Assembly (NCBI RefSeq): GCF_012927745.1
Contig: NZ_JABBKX010000007.1
Location: forward strand, 1-64,000
Source of the DNA: Neoroseomonas marina
Lineage (GTDB): Bacteria > Pseudomonadota > Alphaproteobacteria > Acetobacterales > Acetobacteraceae
Direction of reading: 5' to 3'
Length of the DNA: 64,000 bases
Position 1 is the first letter of the stretch; each line of letters starts with the position of its first letter. Shown in pieces: positions 25,208 to 32,582 of this stretch. The notes under the pieces were generated by a model. That model had not been told where the DNA came from. It ran no database searches and worked only from the letters and a program-made list of their open reading frames with translations. The translations under genes were made by a program, and so were the position numbers.

Positions 25208-25858
25208 ATGGAGGCATTGGACGGGCCGACCTACGGGCCGGCGGAAGGCGGTGCGCCGGATGCGATCGTCGTGCTGGTGCATGGCTTCGGCGCCGACGGG
25301 AACGACCTGATCGACCTCGCCGCGCTGTGGGCGGAGGCGCTGCCGCGCGCACTGTTCCTGGCCCCCCATGGCCCCGAGGCCTGCGACGGCATCCCCTTCG
25401 GCCGGCAATGGTTCCCGCTGTGGGATCGTTCCTCCGCGCAGCTCGAAGCGGGCGTCGCGTCGGCCGCGGCGGCCCTCGGGCGCTTCGTCGCGCGCGCCTG
25501 CGCGGCGCATGAGGTCGAACCTTCGCGCGTCGCGCTGATGGGCTTCAGCCAGGGCGCGATGACGGCGCTCGAGGCCGGGCTGCGCGGCGCGGTGCCGGAG
25601 GCGGCCTGCATCCTCGCCTATTCCGGCGGCATGATCGGCGCGGAGCGGCCCGTCACCGCCCATCCGCCGGTGCTGCTGGTCCATGGCGAGGATGACGAGG
25701 TGGTGCCGGCCGCCGCCTCGCGCGCTGCCGAATCGGCGCTGGAGGCCGCAGGCGTGCCGGTGCGCGCGCTCTACCGGCCGGGGCTCGGGCATGGGCTGGA
25801 CGAGGTCGGGCTTGCCGCCGGCGCCGAAGTGTTGCGCGGCGTGCTCGGCGGCGAATGA
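25208..25858 (+). CDS. Phospholipase/carboxylesterase-type alpha/beta hydrolase (YpfH-like)
   Basis: A 216-residue serine esterase of the phospholipase/carboxylesterase family. The triad is visible: Ser114 in GFSQGAMTALE, Asp in HGEDDEVVP near residue 162, and His in GLGHGLDEVG near 197. The oxyanion-hole segment is LVHGFGADGNDL (23-34), and the W-x-P-L motif lies in QWFPLWD. Such enzymes hydrolyse short-chain or lysophospholipid esters in the cytoplasm. AAGGGGG precedes the ATG. A hairpin GGGGCCT...AGGCCCC (about 25948-25973) downstream may end its transcript before the HNH gene. Confidence 0.88.
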   Translation: MEALDGPTYGPAEGGAPDAIVVLVHGFGADGNDLIDLAALWAEALPRALFLAPHGPEACDGIPFGRQWFPLWDRSSAQLEAGVASAAAALGRFVARACAAHEVEPSRVALMGFSQGAMTALEAGLRGAVPEAACILAYSGGMIGAERPVTAHPPVLLVHGEDDEVVPAAASRAAESALEAAGVPVRALYRPGLGHGLDEVGLAAGAEVLRGVLGGE

Positions 25859-26008
25859 CATCTCCCTGACACGCCGCGCCGAGGGTTGCGGCGGCCCGGG
25901 CCGCGTGGCAATCATGCACCGCACACGCGGCGGCGCCACTGTATCTGGGGCCTTTCCGCCGGGTCAGGCCCCAAGATCTTGGTGGCGCACCGCTGGAAGG
26001 AGCGGCGC

Positions 26009-26584
26009 TTGCCAGACGGCGGTCAGTTCACCGGCGCTCAGTCGTACCCGGCCCTCGTGCTGAACGCGGATTTTCGGCCGCTGTCCTATTTCCCGCTGTC
26101 GGTCTGGTCCTGGCAGGACGCGGTGAAGGCGGTCTTCCTCGACCGTGTCTCGGTGCTGAGCGAATACGAGGTGGAGGTGCATTCGCCCTCCCTCGCGTTG
26201 CGCCTGCCCTCGGTCATCGCGCTGAAGGAATACATCCCCGCGGCGCGGCGCCCGGCCTTCACACGCTTCAACGTCTTCCTGCGCGACCGCTTCGAATGCC
26301 AGTACTGCGGGGAAGGCCGGCCGACCCCGGAACTGACCTTCGACCATGTGATCCCTCGGTCGCGTGGTGGGCGGACCACCTGGGACAACGTCGTCACCGC
26401 CTGCGGGCCGTGCAACCTGCGCAAGGGCAGCCGCCTGCCGCGGGAATGCCACATGCTGCCGCGGCAGGAGCCGCGCCAGCCGACCTCGTGGGAATTGCAG
26501 GAGAACGGGCGCGGCTTCCCGCCCAACTACCTGCACCAGTCCTGGCGCGACTACCTGTACTGGGACAGCGAGCTGGAGGGCTGA
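26009..26584 (+). CDS. HNH endonuclease family protein
   Basis: A 191-residue HNH nuclease of a type widely conserved in alphaproteobacteria. The N-terminal domain (YPALVLNADFRPLSYFPLSVWSWQDAVKAVFLDRV) precedes an HNH domain with zinc pairs CQYC (97-100) and CGPC (132-135), catalytic FDHVIPRSRGG (His113) and DNVV (Asn127). It resembles stand-alone housekeeping HNH genes rather than restriction or phage enzymes. I take a TTG start at 26009: AAGGAG sits 6 bases upstream and the frame upstream is not protein-like. GTG or other starts further up remain possible. Confidence 0.82.
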   Translation: MPDGGQFTGAQSYPALVLNADFRPLSYFPLSVWSWQDAVKAVFLDRVSVLSEYEVEVHSPSLALRLPSVIALKEYIPAARRPAFTRFNVFLRDRFECQYCGEGRPTPELTFDHVIPRSRGGRTTWDNVVTACGPCNLRKGSRLPRECHMLPRQEPRQPTSWELQENGRGFPPNYLHQSWRDYLYWDSELEG

Positions 26585-26760
26585 AGGGCCCTCATCGTTT
26601 CCCCCGACGCCGGGCGGGCCGCATCCCGGGTGCCCATGCACGTTGCTGAGCAACGCGCATGGGGCCCGTCCGCGGCCCTGGGCTTCGCGGCACCAGCCGC
26701 GGCGCCCATTCGGGCGCTCGGCCCTGCGGGCCGCCAAGCCGATATCGCGCCGGGTCGCCC
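26585..26760. repeat. Hairpin-rich convergent spacer with a long palindrome
   Basis: This 176-bp gap lies between the stops of the HNH gene (plus) and coq7 (minus). Its centrepiece is a hairpin with CCCATGC-A-CGTTGC (26633-26646) pairing to GCAACG-C-GCATGGG (26650-26663): a 14-position stem with one mismatch and a TGA loop. Further GC hairpins follow (for example GGCCC-TGC-GGGCC near 26722-26734). There is no T-run. The CGTTGC/GCAACG core recurs at 59792-59806 with CGATGGG beside it. Confidence 0.6.
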
Positions 26761-27315
26761 TCAGACCCGCTCGCTGATCCTGATCGCGACCTTGCAGCCC
26801 GCCTTGATCGCCGCCGAGAGCAGCCGGTAGGCCGGCGCGAGTTCCGCCTCGTTCTCGAGGCCGATGTCCCGGTGTTCCAGCTCCTCGGCGCGGAACTGCG
26901 CGATATGCGCCTTCAGCTCCGCCTCGTCGTCGCCGAGCGTTTCGTCCTGCGCGCGGTAGTGCTCGTCGATCGCTTCCTCGACGGCGACCGTGCAGGCCAT
27001 GGCACCCCGGTGGCCGAGCAGCGCGGTGGCGGCCCCCAGCGCGAAGCCCGCCACGTGCCAGACCGGCAGCAGCGCAGTCGGGCGCACCTTCCGTTCCCCG
27101 ATCAGCCGGGAAAAGGTGTCGAGGTGGACCTGCTCCTGCGCCTTCATGTGCTCGAGCGTCGGGCGCCACCTGGTGCGGCCGAGCACGGCCAGCTGGCCTT
27201 CATAGATCCGCTTCGCGCCGTATTCCCCCGCGTGGTCCACGCGGATCATCCGTTCCACCAGATGCCGGGGCGTCGGATCGCCAGGCAGGCGACGCTCGCC
27301 GGTCGTCTCGGTCAT
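26761..27315 (-). CDS. coq7: Demethoxyubiquinone hydroxylase family protein Coq7
   Basis: A 184-residue diiron membrane-associated hydroxylase that adds the C6 (5-demethoxy) hydroxyl in ubiquinone synthesis. All ligand motifs are present: Glu31 in DHAGEYGAKRIYEGQ, EQVH at 61-64, EEAIDEHY starting at 113, and EELEHRD at 144-150. The hydrophobic 84-108 segment suits membrane surface binding. The gene overlaps dsbB by 4 bases (ATGA), so the two are translationally coupled. The hairpin-rich spacer after its stop probably ends the transcript. Confidence 0.95.
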   Translation of the reverse strand: MTETTGERRLPGDPTPRHLVERMIRVDHAGEYGAKRIYEGQLAVLGRTRWRPTLEHMKAQEQVHLDTFSRLIGERKVRPTALLPVWHVAGFALGAATALLGHRGAMACTVAVEEAIDEHYRAQDETLGDDEAELKAHIAQFRAEELEHRDIGLENEAELAPAYRLLSAAIKAGCKVAIRISERV

Positions 27316-27794
27316 GTCTTCGCTCCCCTGCGTGCCAGCCCCAGCGCCAGCGCGCCGAGGCCGAGCCCGTAGATGAGGTTCATCGCCGCCATGGAAAGCG
27401 GCAGGCCCTCGATCAGATAGGTCGCCGCGTCGCAGGGCTTGTTCGGCGCCGCCGCCAGGCTGCGCATCATGTCGTCGAGCGAATTCGACCCGCCCGCGGC
27501 CGTCGCCGCGGCGCAGCCCGGCAGGGGGGACGGCCACCAATGCTGCTCGACCCCGACATGGAAGCCCCCGATCGCCGCGGAGACCAGGACCGCGATGCCG
27601 GCCAGGCCCAGCAGCACCGTCCGCGCCCGTCCCGGGGCGAAGGCGCCGAGGGCCGCCAGCCCCGCCGCCACCCAGTAGGGCCAGCGCTGCCAGAGGCAGA
27701 GCTCGCAGGGGGCGAGCCCCCACCAGGTCTCGCTGCCAAGGGCGAAGAGCGGCGCGGCGGCCGCCAGGACGGCGATCAGGAGGGCAGGTGCCAT
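27312..27794 (-). CDS. dsbB: Disulfide bond formation protein B
   Basis: A 160-residue four-helix inner-membrane quinone reductase that reoxidises DsbA. The quinone-side pair is Cys30-x-x-Cys33 (APCELCLWQRWPYW), and the periplasmic loop pair is Cys94 (PLPGC) and Cys121 (KPCDAA). Four hydrophobic segments are evident at about 4-19, 38-52, 60-76 and 132-152. The short loop and length are typical of alphaproteobacterial DsbB. Being an operon with coq7 is sensible, as the enzyme uses ubiquinone. Confidence 0.92.
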   Translation of the reverse strand: MAPALLIAVLAAAAPLFALGSETWWGLAPCELCLWQRWPYWVAAGLAALGAFAPGRARTVLLGLAGIAVLVSAAIGGFHVGVEQHWWPSPLPGCAAATAAGGSNSLDDMMRSLAAAPNKPCDAATYLIEGLPLSMAAMNLIYGLGLGALALGLARRGAKT

Positions 27795-27884
27795 GCGCCC
27801 CACATCGCGCTTCGCGCGCCCCGGCGCAACTGGACCGCCGCCCGACCCGCGCCTAGCCTGCCCCCGCAAGGCGGGAGGAAGCCC

Positions 27885-28511
27885 ATGATGAAGCTGTGGG
27901 GCCGGACGAGTTCGAGCAACGTGATGAAGGTCCTCTGGACCCTGGACGAGCTCGGCCTGCCCTATGACCGGATCGACGCCGGCGGCGCCTTCGGCCGGAC
28001 CAAGGACCCCGAATACCGGGCCATGAACCCGATGGGCCTGGTCCCGACCCTGCAGGAGGAGGACGGCTGGTCGCTCTGGGAGAGCAACAGCATCGCCCGC
28101 TACCTCTGCAACGCCCATGCGCCCGGCGGCACGCTCTACCCGGCCGAACCCCGCGCCCGGGCCAAGGTCGAGACCTGGATGGACTGGACCCTCGGCCACG
28201 TCACCGCGCCGATGGTCGTGATCTTCTTCACCCATATCCGCCTGCCCGAACCCCAGCGGGACTGGAAGGCCGAGGCCAAGGCCCGGGAGGATTCCGGGCG
28301 GCTGTGGAAGATTGTCGACGCGACGGTCGCCAAGTCCCGCTTCCTCTGCGGGGACGACCTGACCCTCGCGGACATCGCGCTGGGGTGCTGGGTGCATCGA
28401 TGGCATGCCCTGCCGATCGAACGGCCGGACCTACCGAACCTCGCGCGCTACTACGAGACGCTGAAGACGCGGCCGGGCTTCGTGAAGCACGTGGCGCTGC
28501 CGCTCGAATGA
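27885..28511 (+). CDS. Glutathione S-transferase family protein
   Basis: A 208-residue GST. The N-terminal thioredoxin-like domain (1-80) contains LWGRTSSSNVMKVLWTLDELGLPYDRID with Ser residues at the usual catalytic place, the cis-Pro strand MNPMGLVPTL, and the gamma-Glu binding WESNSIARYL. The C-terminal helical domain (about 90-205) has the GDDLTLADIALGCWVHRW N-capping motif. GGAGG lies just upstream of the start at 27885. The substrate is unknown. A half-copy of the palindromic repeat begins 4 bases after its stop. Confidence 0.9.
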   Translation: MMKLWGRTSSSNVMKVLWTLDELGLPYDRIDAGGAFGRTKDPEYRAMNPMGLVPTLQEEDGWSLWESNSIARYLCNAHAPGGTLYPAEPRARAKVETWMDWTLGHVTAPMVVIFFTHIRLPEPQRDWKAEAKAREDSGRLWKIVDATVAKSRFLCGDDLTLADIALGCWVHRWHALPIERPDLPNLARYYETLKTRPGFVKHVALPLE

Positions 28512-28514
28512 CGG

Positions 28515-28557
28515 TCGGGGGAGGCGAACCTCCCCCGATCCCCCTCCCTTCTTTGGG
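28515..28557. repeat. REP/BIME-like palindromic repeat, copy B (single half)
   Basis: A 43-bp single unit: hairpin GGGGGAGG / CCTCCCCC with loop CGAA, then GATCCCCCTCCCTTCTTTGG. It corresponds to the left half of copies A (8310-8410) and C (32435-32563) and lacks the mirrored right half. It starts 4 bases past the GST stop codon. Confidence 0.8.
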
Positions 28558-28594
28558 AGTCCGCCCTCGCAACGGGTCATGGAGGAAACAAGAG

Positions 28595-28987
28595 ATGGGC
28601 AAGACCGCGACCAGCCACGCCGACGGCGCCGAGTTCAAGCGCGGGCTGCGGGCCTTCTTCGAATACCGCGACCTCGGCATCAAGGACGCGACCGACGGCG
28701 CCTTCGGGGCGCATGTGATCCGCGCCATTCCGGGCGAGCACGCCACCGGCCAGTGGCACACCCACGACCTGCCCTTCCAGATGTTCTTCGTCCTGAAGGG
28801 CTGGGTGAAGTTCGAGTACGAGGACATCGGCGAGAAGACCTTCAAGGCCGGCGACTGTTGCTACCAGCCCCGCCTGGTCCGCCACCGGGAGATCGCGCAT
28901 TCGGACGACGTCGAGATCCTGGAGATCACCGGGCCGGCGGAATTCGAGACGAAGAACGTCGAGGCACCCGCCCAGGCGGCCGAATAG
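28595..28987 (+). CDS. Cupin domain protein
   Basis: A 130-residue single-cupin protein. Motif 1 is recognisable in ATGQWHTHDLPFQMFFVLKGWVKFEYE (His55 and His57, followed by Glu further on), and motif 2 in FKAGDCCYQPRLVRHREIAHSDD, with a metal-type His. Such proteins are metal-binding beta-barrels with varied enzymatic or storage roles; none is indicated here. The start has GGAGGA 9 bases upstream. The gene lies between a GST and tRNA-Leu, with no obvious partner. Confidence 0.85.
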   Translation: MGKTATSHADGAEFKRGLRAFFEYRDLGIKDATDGAFGAHVIRAIPGEHATGQWHTHDLPFQMFFVLKGWVKFEYEDIGEKTFKAGDCCYQPRLVRHREIAHSDDVEILEITGPAEFETKNVEAPAQAAE

Positions 28988-29043
28988 GCCCGAACCGGTC
29001 TGGACGACCCCCGCCGCCCCCGGCTACCCAGGGGGCGGCCCGG

Positions 29044-29126
29044 GCCCCCGTGGCGGAACGGTAGACGCAGGCGACTCAAAATCGCTCGCCCGAGAGGGTG
29101 TGGGAGTTCGAATCTCCCCGGGGGCA
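29044..29126 (+). tRNA. tRNA-Leu (anticodon CAA)
   Basis: An 83-base class II tRNA. The acceptor stem GCCCCCG (29044-29050) pairs with CGGGGGC (29119-29125), with discriminator A. The anticodon stem GGCGA/TCGCT encloses loop CTCAAAA, giving anticodon CAA at 29077-29079, which reads UUG. The long variable arm marks a leucine tRNA, and the T-arm is GGGAG-TTCGAAT-CTCCC. CCA is not encoded. No integrase or repeated 3' end is seen nearby. Confidence 0.95.
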
Positions 29127-29233
29127 TGGGGCCGGAGGGGCCCCCGAGGGGTCGGATGCTTGCCTTCCGCCCCCATTCGCGCCAAAGACGCCCCCCGATC
29201 CCTAAACCCACCCCGGATTCCGGAGGGCCACCC

Positions 29234-29515
29234 ATGGCCTCGTCCTTCGACCGCATCGCCGACATCATCGCCGAGAACAGCGAAGTCCCGCGGGACAAGA
29301 TCCTGCCGGACAGCCACGTCATCAACGACCTCGGCATCGACAGCCTCGACTTCCTCGACATCGTCTTCGCCATCGACAAGGCCTTCGGAATCAAGGTCCC
29401 GGTCGAGGCCTGGACGCAGGAAGTCAACGCGGGCAACGCCCCGGCGGAGCAGTACTTCGTGATGAAGAACCTCGCCGCCCGCATCGATGAGCTGGTGGCG
29501 GCGAAGGGGGGCTGA
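29234..29515 (+). CDS. acpXL: Acyl carrier protein AcpXL
   Basis: A 93-residue specialised acyl carrier protein on which the very-long-chain (27-hydroxyoctacosanoic-type) acyl group for lipid A is built. The phosphopantetheine site is Ser37 in [23 protein letters not shown], and the C-terminal [28 protein letters not shown] is the signature that separates AcpXL from housekeeping AcpP. A good CGGAGG precedes the ATG. It opens a six-gene series whose order matches the rhizobial cluster. Confidence 0.93.
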   Translation: MASSFDRIADIIAENSEVPRDKILPDSHVINDLGIDSLDFLDIVFAIDKAFGIKVPVEAWTQEVNAGNAPAEQYFVMKNLAARIDELVAAKGG

Positions 29516-29540
29516 CCCCCCTCCCCGCGGAGCGACCCGC

Positions 29541-29987
29541 GTGCGCCTCGAATACTTCCAGATGATCGACAGGGTGGCCTCGCTCGACGGCGAGGCCATC
29601 GTCGTCGAGAGCACCATCCCCGACGCCTCCCCGGTCTTCGAGGGCCATTTCCCCGGCTATCCGCTCATGCCCGGCGTGCTGCTGGTCGAGACGATGGCCC
29701 AGGCCTCCGGCTGGCTGCTGCTGAAGCTGATGAACTTCGAGCGCATGCCCTTCCTGATGGGGGTGAAGGAGGCCAAGTTCCGCTCCTTCGTCGGCCCCTC
29801 GACGCCCGTGACCGTGCACGCGAAGCGCATCCATGACGGGTCGGGCTATGCCGTGACCCAGGCGCGCATCGAGGCGAACGGCAAGCGCATCTGCGACGCG
29901 GAACTGACGCTGCGCATCATGGATTTTCCCGCCCCCGAGCTCGCGGCCGCGATGCGCGGGCGCGGGCAGGAGCTCGGCCTCGCATGA
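29541..29987 (+). CDS. fabZXL: 3-hydroxyacyl-ACP dehydratase FabZXL
   Basis: A 148-residue hot-dog-fold dehydratase of the FabZ type, used in VLCFA elongation on AcpXL. The catalytic pair is His36 in FEGHFPGYPLMPG and Glu50 in LLVETMAQ. The opening RLEYFQMIDRV is typical of the XL variant. I take GTG at 29541, with GGAG 9 bases upstream, over the internal ATG at 29562, because it completes the conserved N-terminus. Its stop overlaps the next gene by 4 bases (ATGA). Confidence 0.92.
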   Translation: MRLEYFQMIDRVASLDGEAIVVESTIPDASPVFEGHFPGYPLMPGVLLVETMAQASGWLLLKLMNFERMPFLMGVKEAKFRSFVGPSTPVTVHAKRIHDGSGYAVTQARIEANGKRICDAELTLRIMDFPAPELAAAMRGRGQELGLA

Positions 29988-31165
29988 CCCGCAAGGATGT
30001 CGTCATCACCGGGATCGGCCTCGTCTCGTCGCTCGGCGAGGGCCCGGACACGCATTGGGAGGTGCTGTCGAAGCCCGGCGCCGCGCCGGTCCTCGACGAG
30101 GCGGCCTTCGCCCCCTACGCGGTCCATCCGCTGCCGGCGCTGAACCTCGACACGCAGATCCCGAAGAAGGGCGACCAGCGTCAGATGGAGCCGTGGCAGC
30201 GCCTCGGCACCTATGCCGCCGGGCTTGCCATCGACCAGGCGGGCGCGCGCGGGCTGGTCTCCGACATGCACCTGATCGTCGCGGCGGGGGGCGGCGAGCG
30301 CGACATCGCGGTGGATGAGGCGGTGGCGACGGCGCTCTGCACCACGCCGCCGGCGGAAGCCGGCCCGATCCTGAACGAGAAGCTCGGGACCGAGCTGCGG
30401 CCGACGCTGTTCCTCGCGCAGCTGTCGAACCTGCTCGCGGGCAATATCTCGATCGTCCATGGCGTCACCGGCTCCTCCCGCACCTTCATGGGCGAGGAGC
30501 AGGCGGCGGCCGATGCGGTGCGCATCGCCGCGGCGCGGCTCGCCGAAGGGCGCGGCGGCATCGCGCTGGTTGGCGGGGCCTATGTCTCCCAGCGCTGGGA
30601 CCTGGTGCTGCTCTATGGCGCCGGGGGCGCCTGCTGGCGCGGCCCCTTCGCCCCCGTTTCCGCCCGCACGGGTGCGGGCGGCTTCGTCGGCGGGGCGCTC
30701 GGCGCCTTCCTGGTGCTCGAGACGGCGGAACATGCCGCGGCGCGCGGAGCGACGCCGCTGGCACGCCTCGCGGGCGTGGCCTGCGATGCGACCCACCGGC
30801 GCGCCGGCGGGGCTTCGGCCGCGGCGGCCAAGGCGCTGCATGCGAAGCTCGGCGCGCCCGCGGGCGCTGGCCTCGGCGTGATCTCCGGCATGACCGGCGT
30901 CGCGGAAGCCCGGGCCGAGGAGGACGCCTTCCTCGCGAGCCTCGGCAGCGCGGCGGTCCGGCGCACCGGCTCGCTGATCGGCCATGGGGTGGAAGCCACC
31001 TTCCCCGCCAATGTCGCGCTCGGCGCGCTGGCGCTGTCGCGCGGCGGCTTCTACCCGGCGATGGACCCGGCGGATGCCGGGGACGGCCCGGTCGAGCGCA
31101 TCCTCGTCACCGGCTTCGGCCAGTGGCGCGGCGAGGCCCTCGCTTTGCTGGAGCGCGCGGCATGA
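29984..31165 (+). CDS. fabF2XL: Ketosynthase-like FabF2XL lacking the active-site Cys
   Basis: A 393-residue thiolase-fold protein of the beta-ketoacyl-ACP synthase family. It has the KS opening VVITGIGLVSSLGEG, but where active enzymes have TACATGA it reads TGSSRTFMGEE, with no Cys. The NAHGTGT motif is likewise missing (VISGMTGV). The last His region survives as LIGHGVEATFPANVALG. It should therefore not condense by itself and probably acts as a heterodimer partner of FabF1XL, like chain-length factors of polyketide synthases. It overlaps its partner gene by 4 bases (ATGA), giving coupled, equimolar synthesis. Length and reading frame are intact, so this is not a decayed gene. Confidence 0.88.
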   Translation: MTRKDVVITGIGLVSSLGEGPDTHWEVLSKPGAAPVLDEAAFAPYAVHPLPALNLDTQIPKKGDQRQMEPWQRLGTYAAGLAIDQAGARGLVSDMHLIVAAGGGERDIAVDEAVATALCTTPPAEAGPILNEKLGTELRPTLFLAQLSNLLAGNISIVHGVTGSSRTFMGEEQAAADAVRIAAARLAEGRGGIALVGGAYVSQRWDLVLLYGAGGACWRGPFAPVSARTGAGGFVGGALGAFLVLETAEHAAARGATPLARLAGVACDATHRRAGGASAAAAKALHAKLGAPAGAGLGVISGMTGVAEARAEEDAFLASLGSAAVRRTGSLIGHGVEATFPANVALGALALSRGGFYPAMDPADAGDGPVERILVTGFGQWRGEALALLERAA

Positions 31166-32427
31166 AGGACCATCTCGGGCGGCCGCTCGTCGCCGTCACC
31201 GGCATCGGCATCGTCACCCCGCTGGCCTGGGGCCGCGAGGCGAACTGGTCGGCGGTGAAGGCCGGCACCTCCGGCATCTCCCGCATCCGCCGCTTCCCGG
31301 TCGACAAGCTGCGCACGACCATCGCCGGCACCGTCGAACTGCCGGAGGAAACCGCCGGCGGGGAGATCGTCTCCTCCCCCGTGAGGGTGGAGCGCATGGC
31401 CGCCGCGGCGGTCGAGGAAGCCCTGGCCCAGGCCGCGCTCGGCGCCGAAGGCGCTTTCCCCGGCCCGCTCATGGTCGGCATGCCGCCGGTCGAATACGAA
31501 TGGCCGCAGCGCTTCGACCTGGCGCGGCGGGCCAATGGCAACGGGTCCTATCGCGCGGCGATCGAGGTCGCGACGGGCCGCGAGGATCTCTACGAGACCT
31601 TCCTGTTCGGCGGCGTCGGCGAGCGGCTCGCGGCGCGCTTCGGCACCACCGGCGCGCCGATCGCGCTGACCACGGCCTGCGCCACCGGCGCCTCGGCCAT
31701 CCAGATGGCGGTGGAATCGATCCAGCGCGGCGAGTCCGATGCCGCCATCGCGCTCGGCGCCGATGGCTCGGTGCAGCCGGAGGCGGTGATCCGCTTCTCC
31801 CTGCTCTCCGCCCTGACGGCGCGGAACGAGGAGCCGACCAAGGCCTCCCGCCCCTTCGAGAAGACGCGCGACGGCTTCGTGATGAGCGAGGGCGCCGCCG
31901 CGCTGGTGCTCGAGAGCCTCGAGCACGCGACGAAGCGCGGGGCGACGGTGCTCGGCATCCTCTCGGGCTGCGGGGAACGGGCGGACAATTTCCACCGCAC
32001 GCGGTCGAACCCGGATGGCTCGGCGATCATCCGGGCCATGCGCAACGCGATCGACGATGCCGGACTGCAGCCTGGCGACATCGGCTACGTCAACGCGCAC
32101 GGCACCGGCACGCCGGAGAACGACAAGATGGAGACGCTGGGCATGCGCGCCGTGTTCGGCGATGCGCCGCCGCCGATCTCCTCCAACAAGTCGATGATCG
32201 GCCACACGCTGTCGGCCGCCGGCGCGATCGAGGCGGCGTTCAGCCTGCTGACGATCCGCGACCAGGTGTTGCCGCCGACGATCAACCACAACGAGCCCGA
32301 TCCGGCGATCACGCTCGACGTGGTGCCGAACGTGGCGCGCGAGGTGTCCGGGCTGCGCCACGTGCTGTCGAACTCCTTCGGGTTCGGCGGGCAGAATGTG
32401 TGCCTCGTGGTGAGCGCGGCGCCTTGA
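31162..32427 (+). CDS. fabF1XL: Beta-ketoacyl-ACP synthase FabF1XL
   Basis: A 421-residue KAS II-type condensing enzyme. The full Cys-His-His set is present: Cys173 in LTTACATGAS, His313 in VNAHGTGT, Lys343 and His348 in SNKSMIGHTLSAAGAIEA. The N-terminal LVAVTGIGIVTPLAWG and C-terminal LSNSFGFGGQNVCLVV are standard. It should elongate the very-long-chain acyl group on AcpXL, in complex with the Cys-less FabF2XL encoded just upstream. A palindromic repeat lies 7 bases after its stop and separates it from adh2XL. Confidence 0.93.
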   Translation: MKDHLGRPLVAVTGIGIVTPLAWGREANWSAVKAGTSGISRIRRFPVDKLRTTIAGTVELPEETAGGEIVSSPVRVERMAAAAVEEALAQAALGAEGAFPGPLMVGMPPVEYEWPQRFDLARRANGNGSYRAAIEVATGREDLYETFLFGGVGERLAARFGTTGAPIALTTACATGASAIQMAVESIQRGESDAAIALGADGSVQPEAVIRFSLLSALTARNEEPTKASRPFEKTRDGFVMSEGAAALVLESLEHATKRGATVLGILSGCGERADNFHRTRSNPDGSAIIRAMRNAIDDAGLQPGDIGYVNAHGTGTPENDKMETLGMRAVFGDAPPPISSNKSMIGHTLSAAGAIEAAFSLLTIRDQVLPPTINHNEPDPAITLDVVPNVAREVSGLRHVLSNSFGFGGQNVCLVVSAAP

Positions 32428-32434
32428 CGTGAAG

Positions 32435-32563
32435 ACGGGGGAGGAGAACCTCCCCCGAACCCCCTCCCTTCTTTGGTTCCTTGGTGCCGGCCGATGTGGT
32501 CAGGCTCCCAATGACAAAGAAGGTTGAGGGGGGTTCGGGGGGAGAAGTTCCCTTCTCCCCCCG
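32435..32563. repeat. REP/BIME-like palindromic repeat, copy C (paired)
   Basis: A 129-bp inverted pair: hairpin GGGGGAGG / CCTCCCCC (loop AGAA), tail GAACCCCCTCCCTTCTTTGG, a spacer, then ACAAAGAAGG, a G-rich tail and the perfect hairpin GGGGGGAGAAG / CTTCTCCCCCC. The halves also pair with each other (GAACCCCCT with its complement). It lies between fabF1XL and adh2XL inside an otherwise tight gene series. Confidence 0.85.
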
Positions 32564-32582
32564 AGTTCAGGAGAGTTCCCAC

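Noticed and set aside
23149-25512. A plus-strand open frame of nearly 800 codons
   Set aside because: It runs antisense to the Bug protein and gluQ genes and has a repetitive Arg/Gly/His composition; no domain is recognisable.
29044-29126. tRNA-Leu as an integration site of a genomic island
   Set aside because: No integrase gene, no repeated tRNA 3' end nearby and no change in composition; the flanking genes look native.
29984-31165. fabF2XL as a pseudogene because of missing active-site residues
   Set aside because: The frame is full length, overlaps both neighbours by 4 bases, and its active-site replacement is characteristic of the FabF2XL type.
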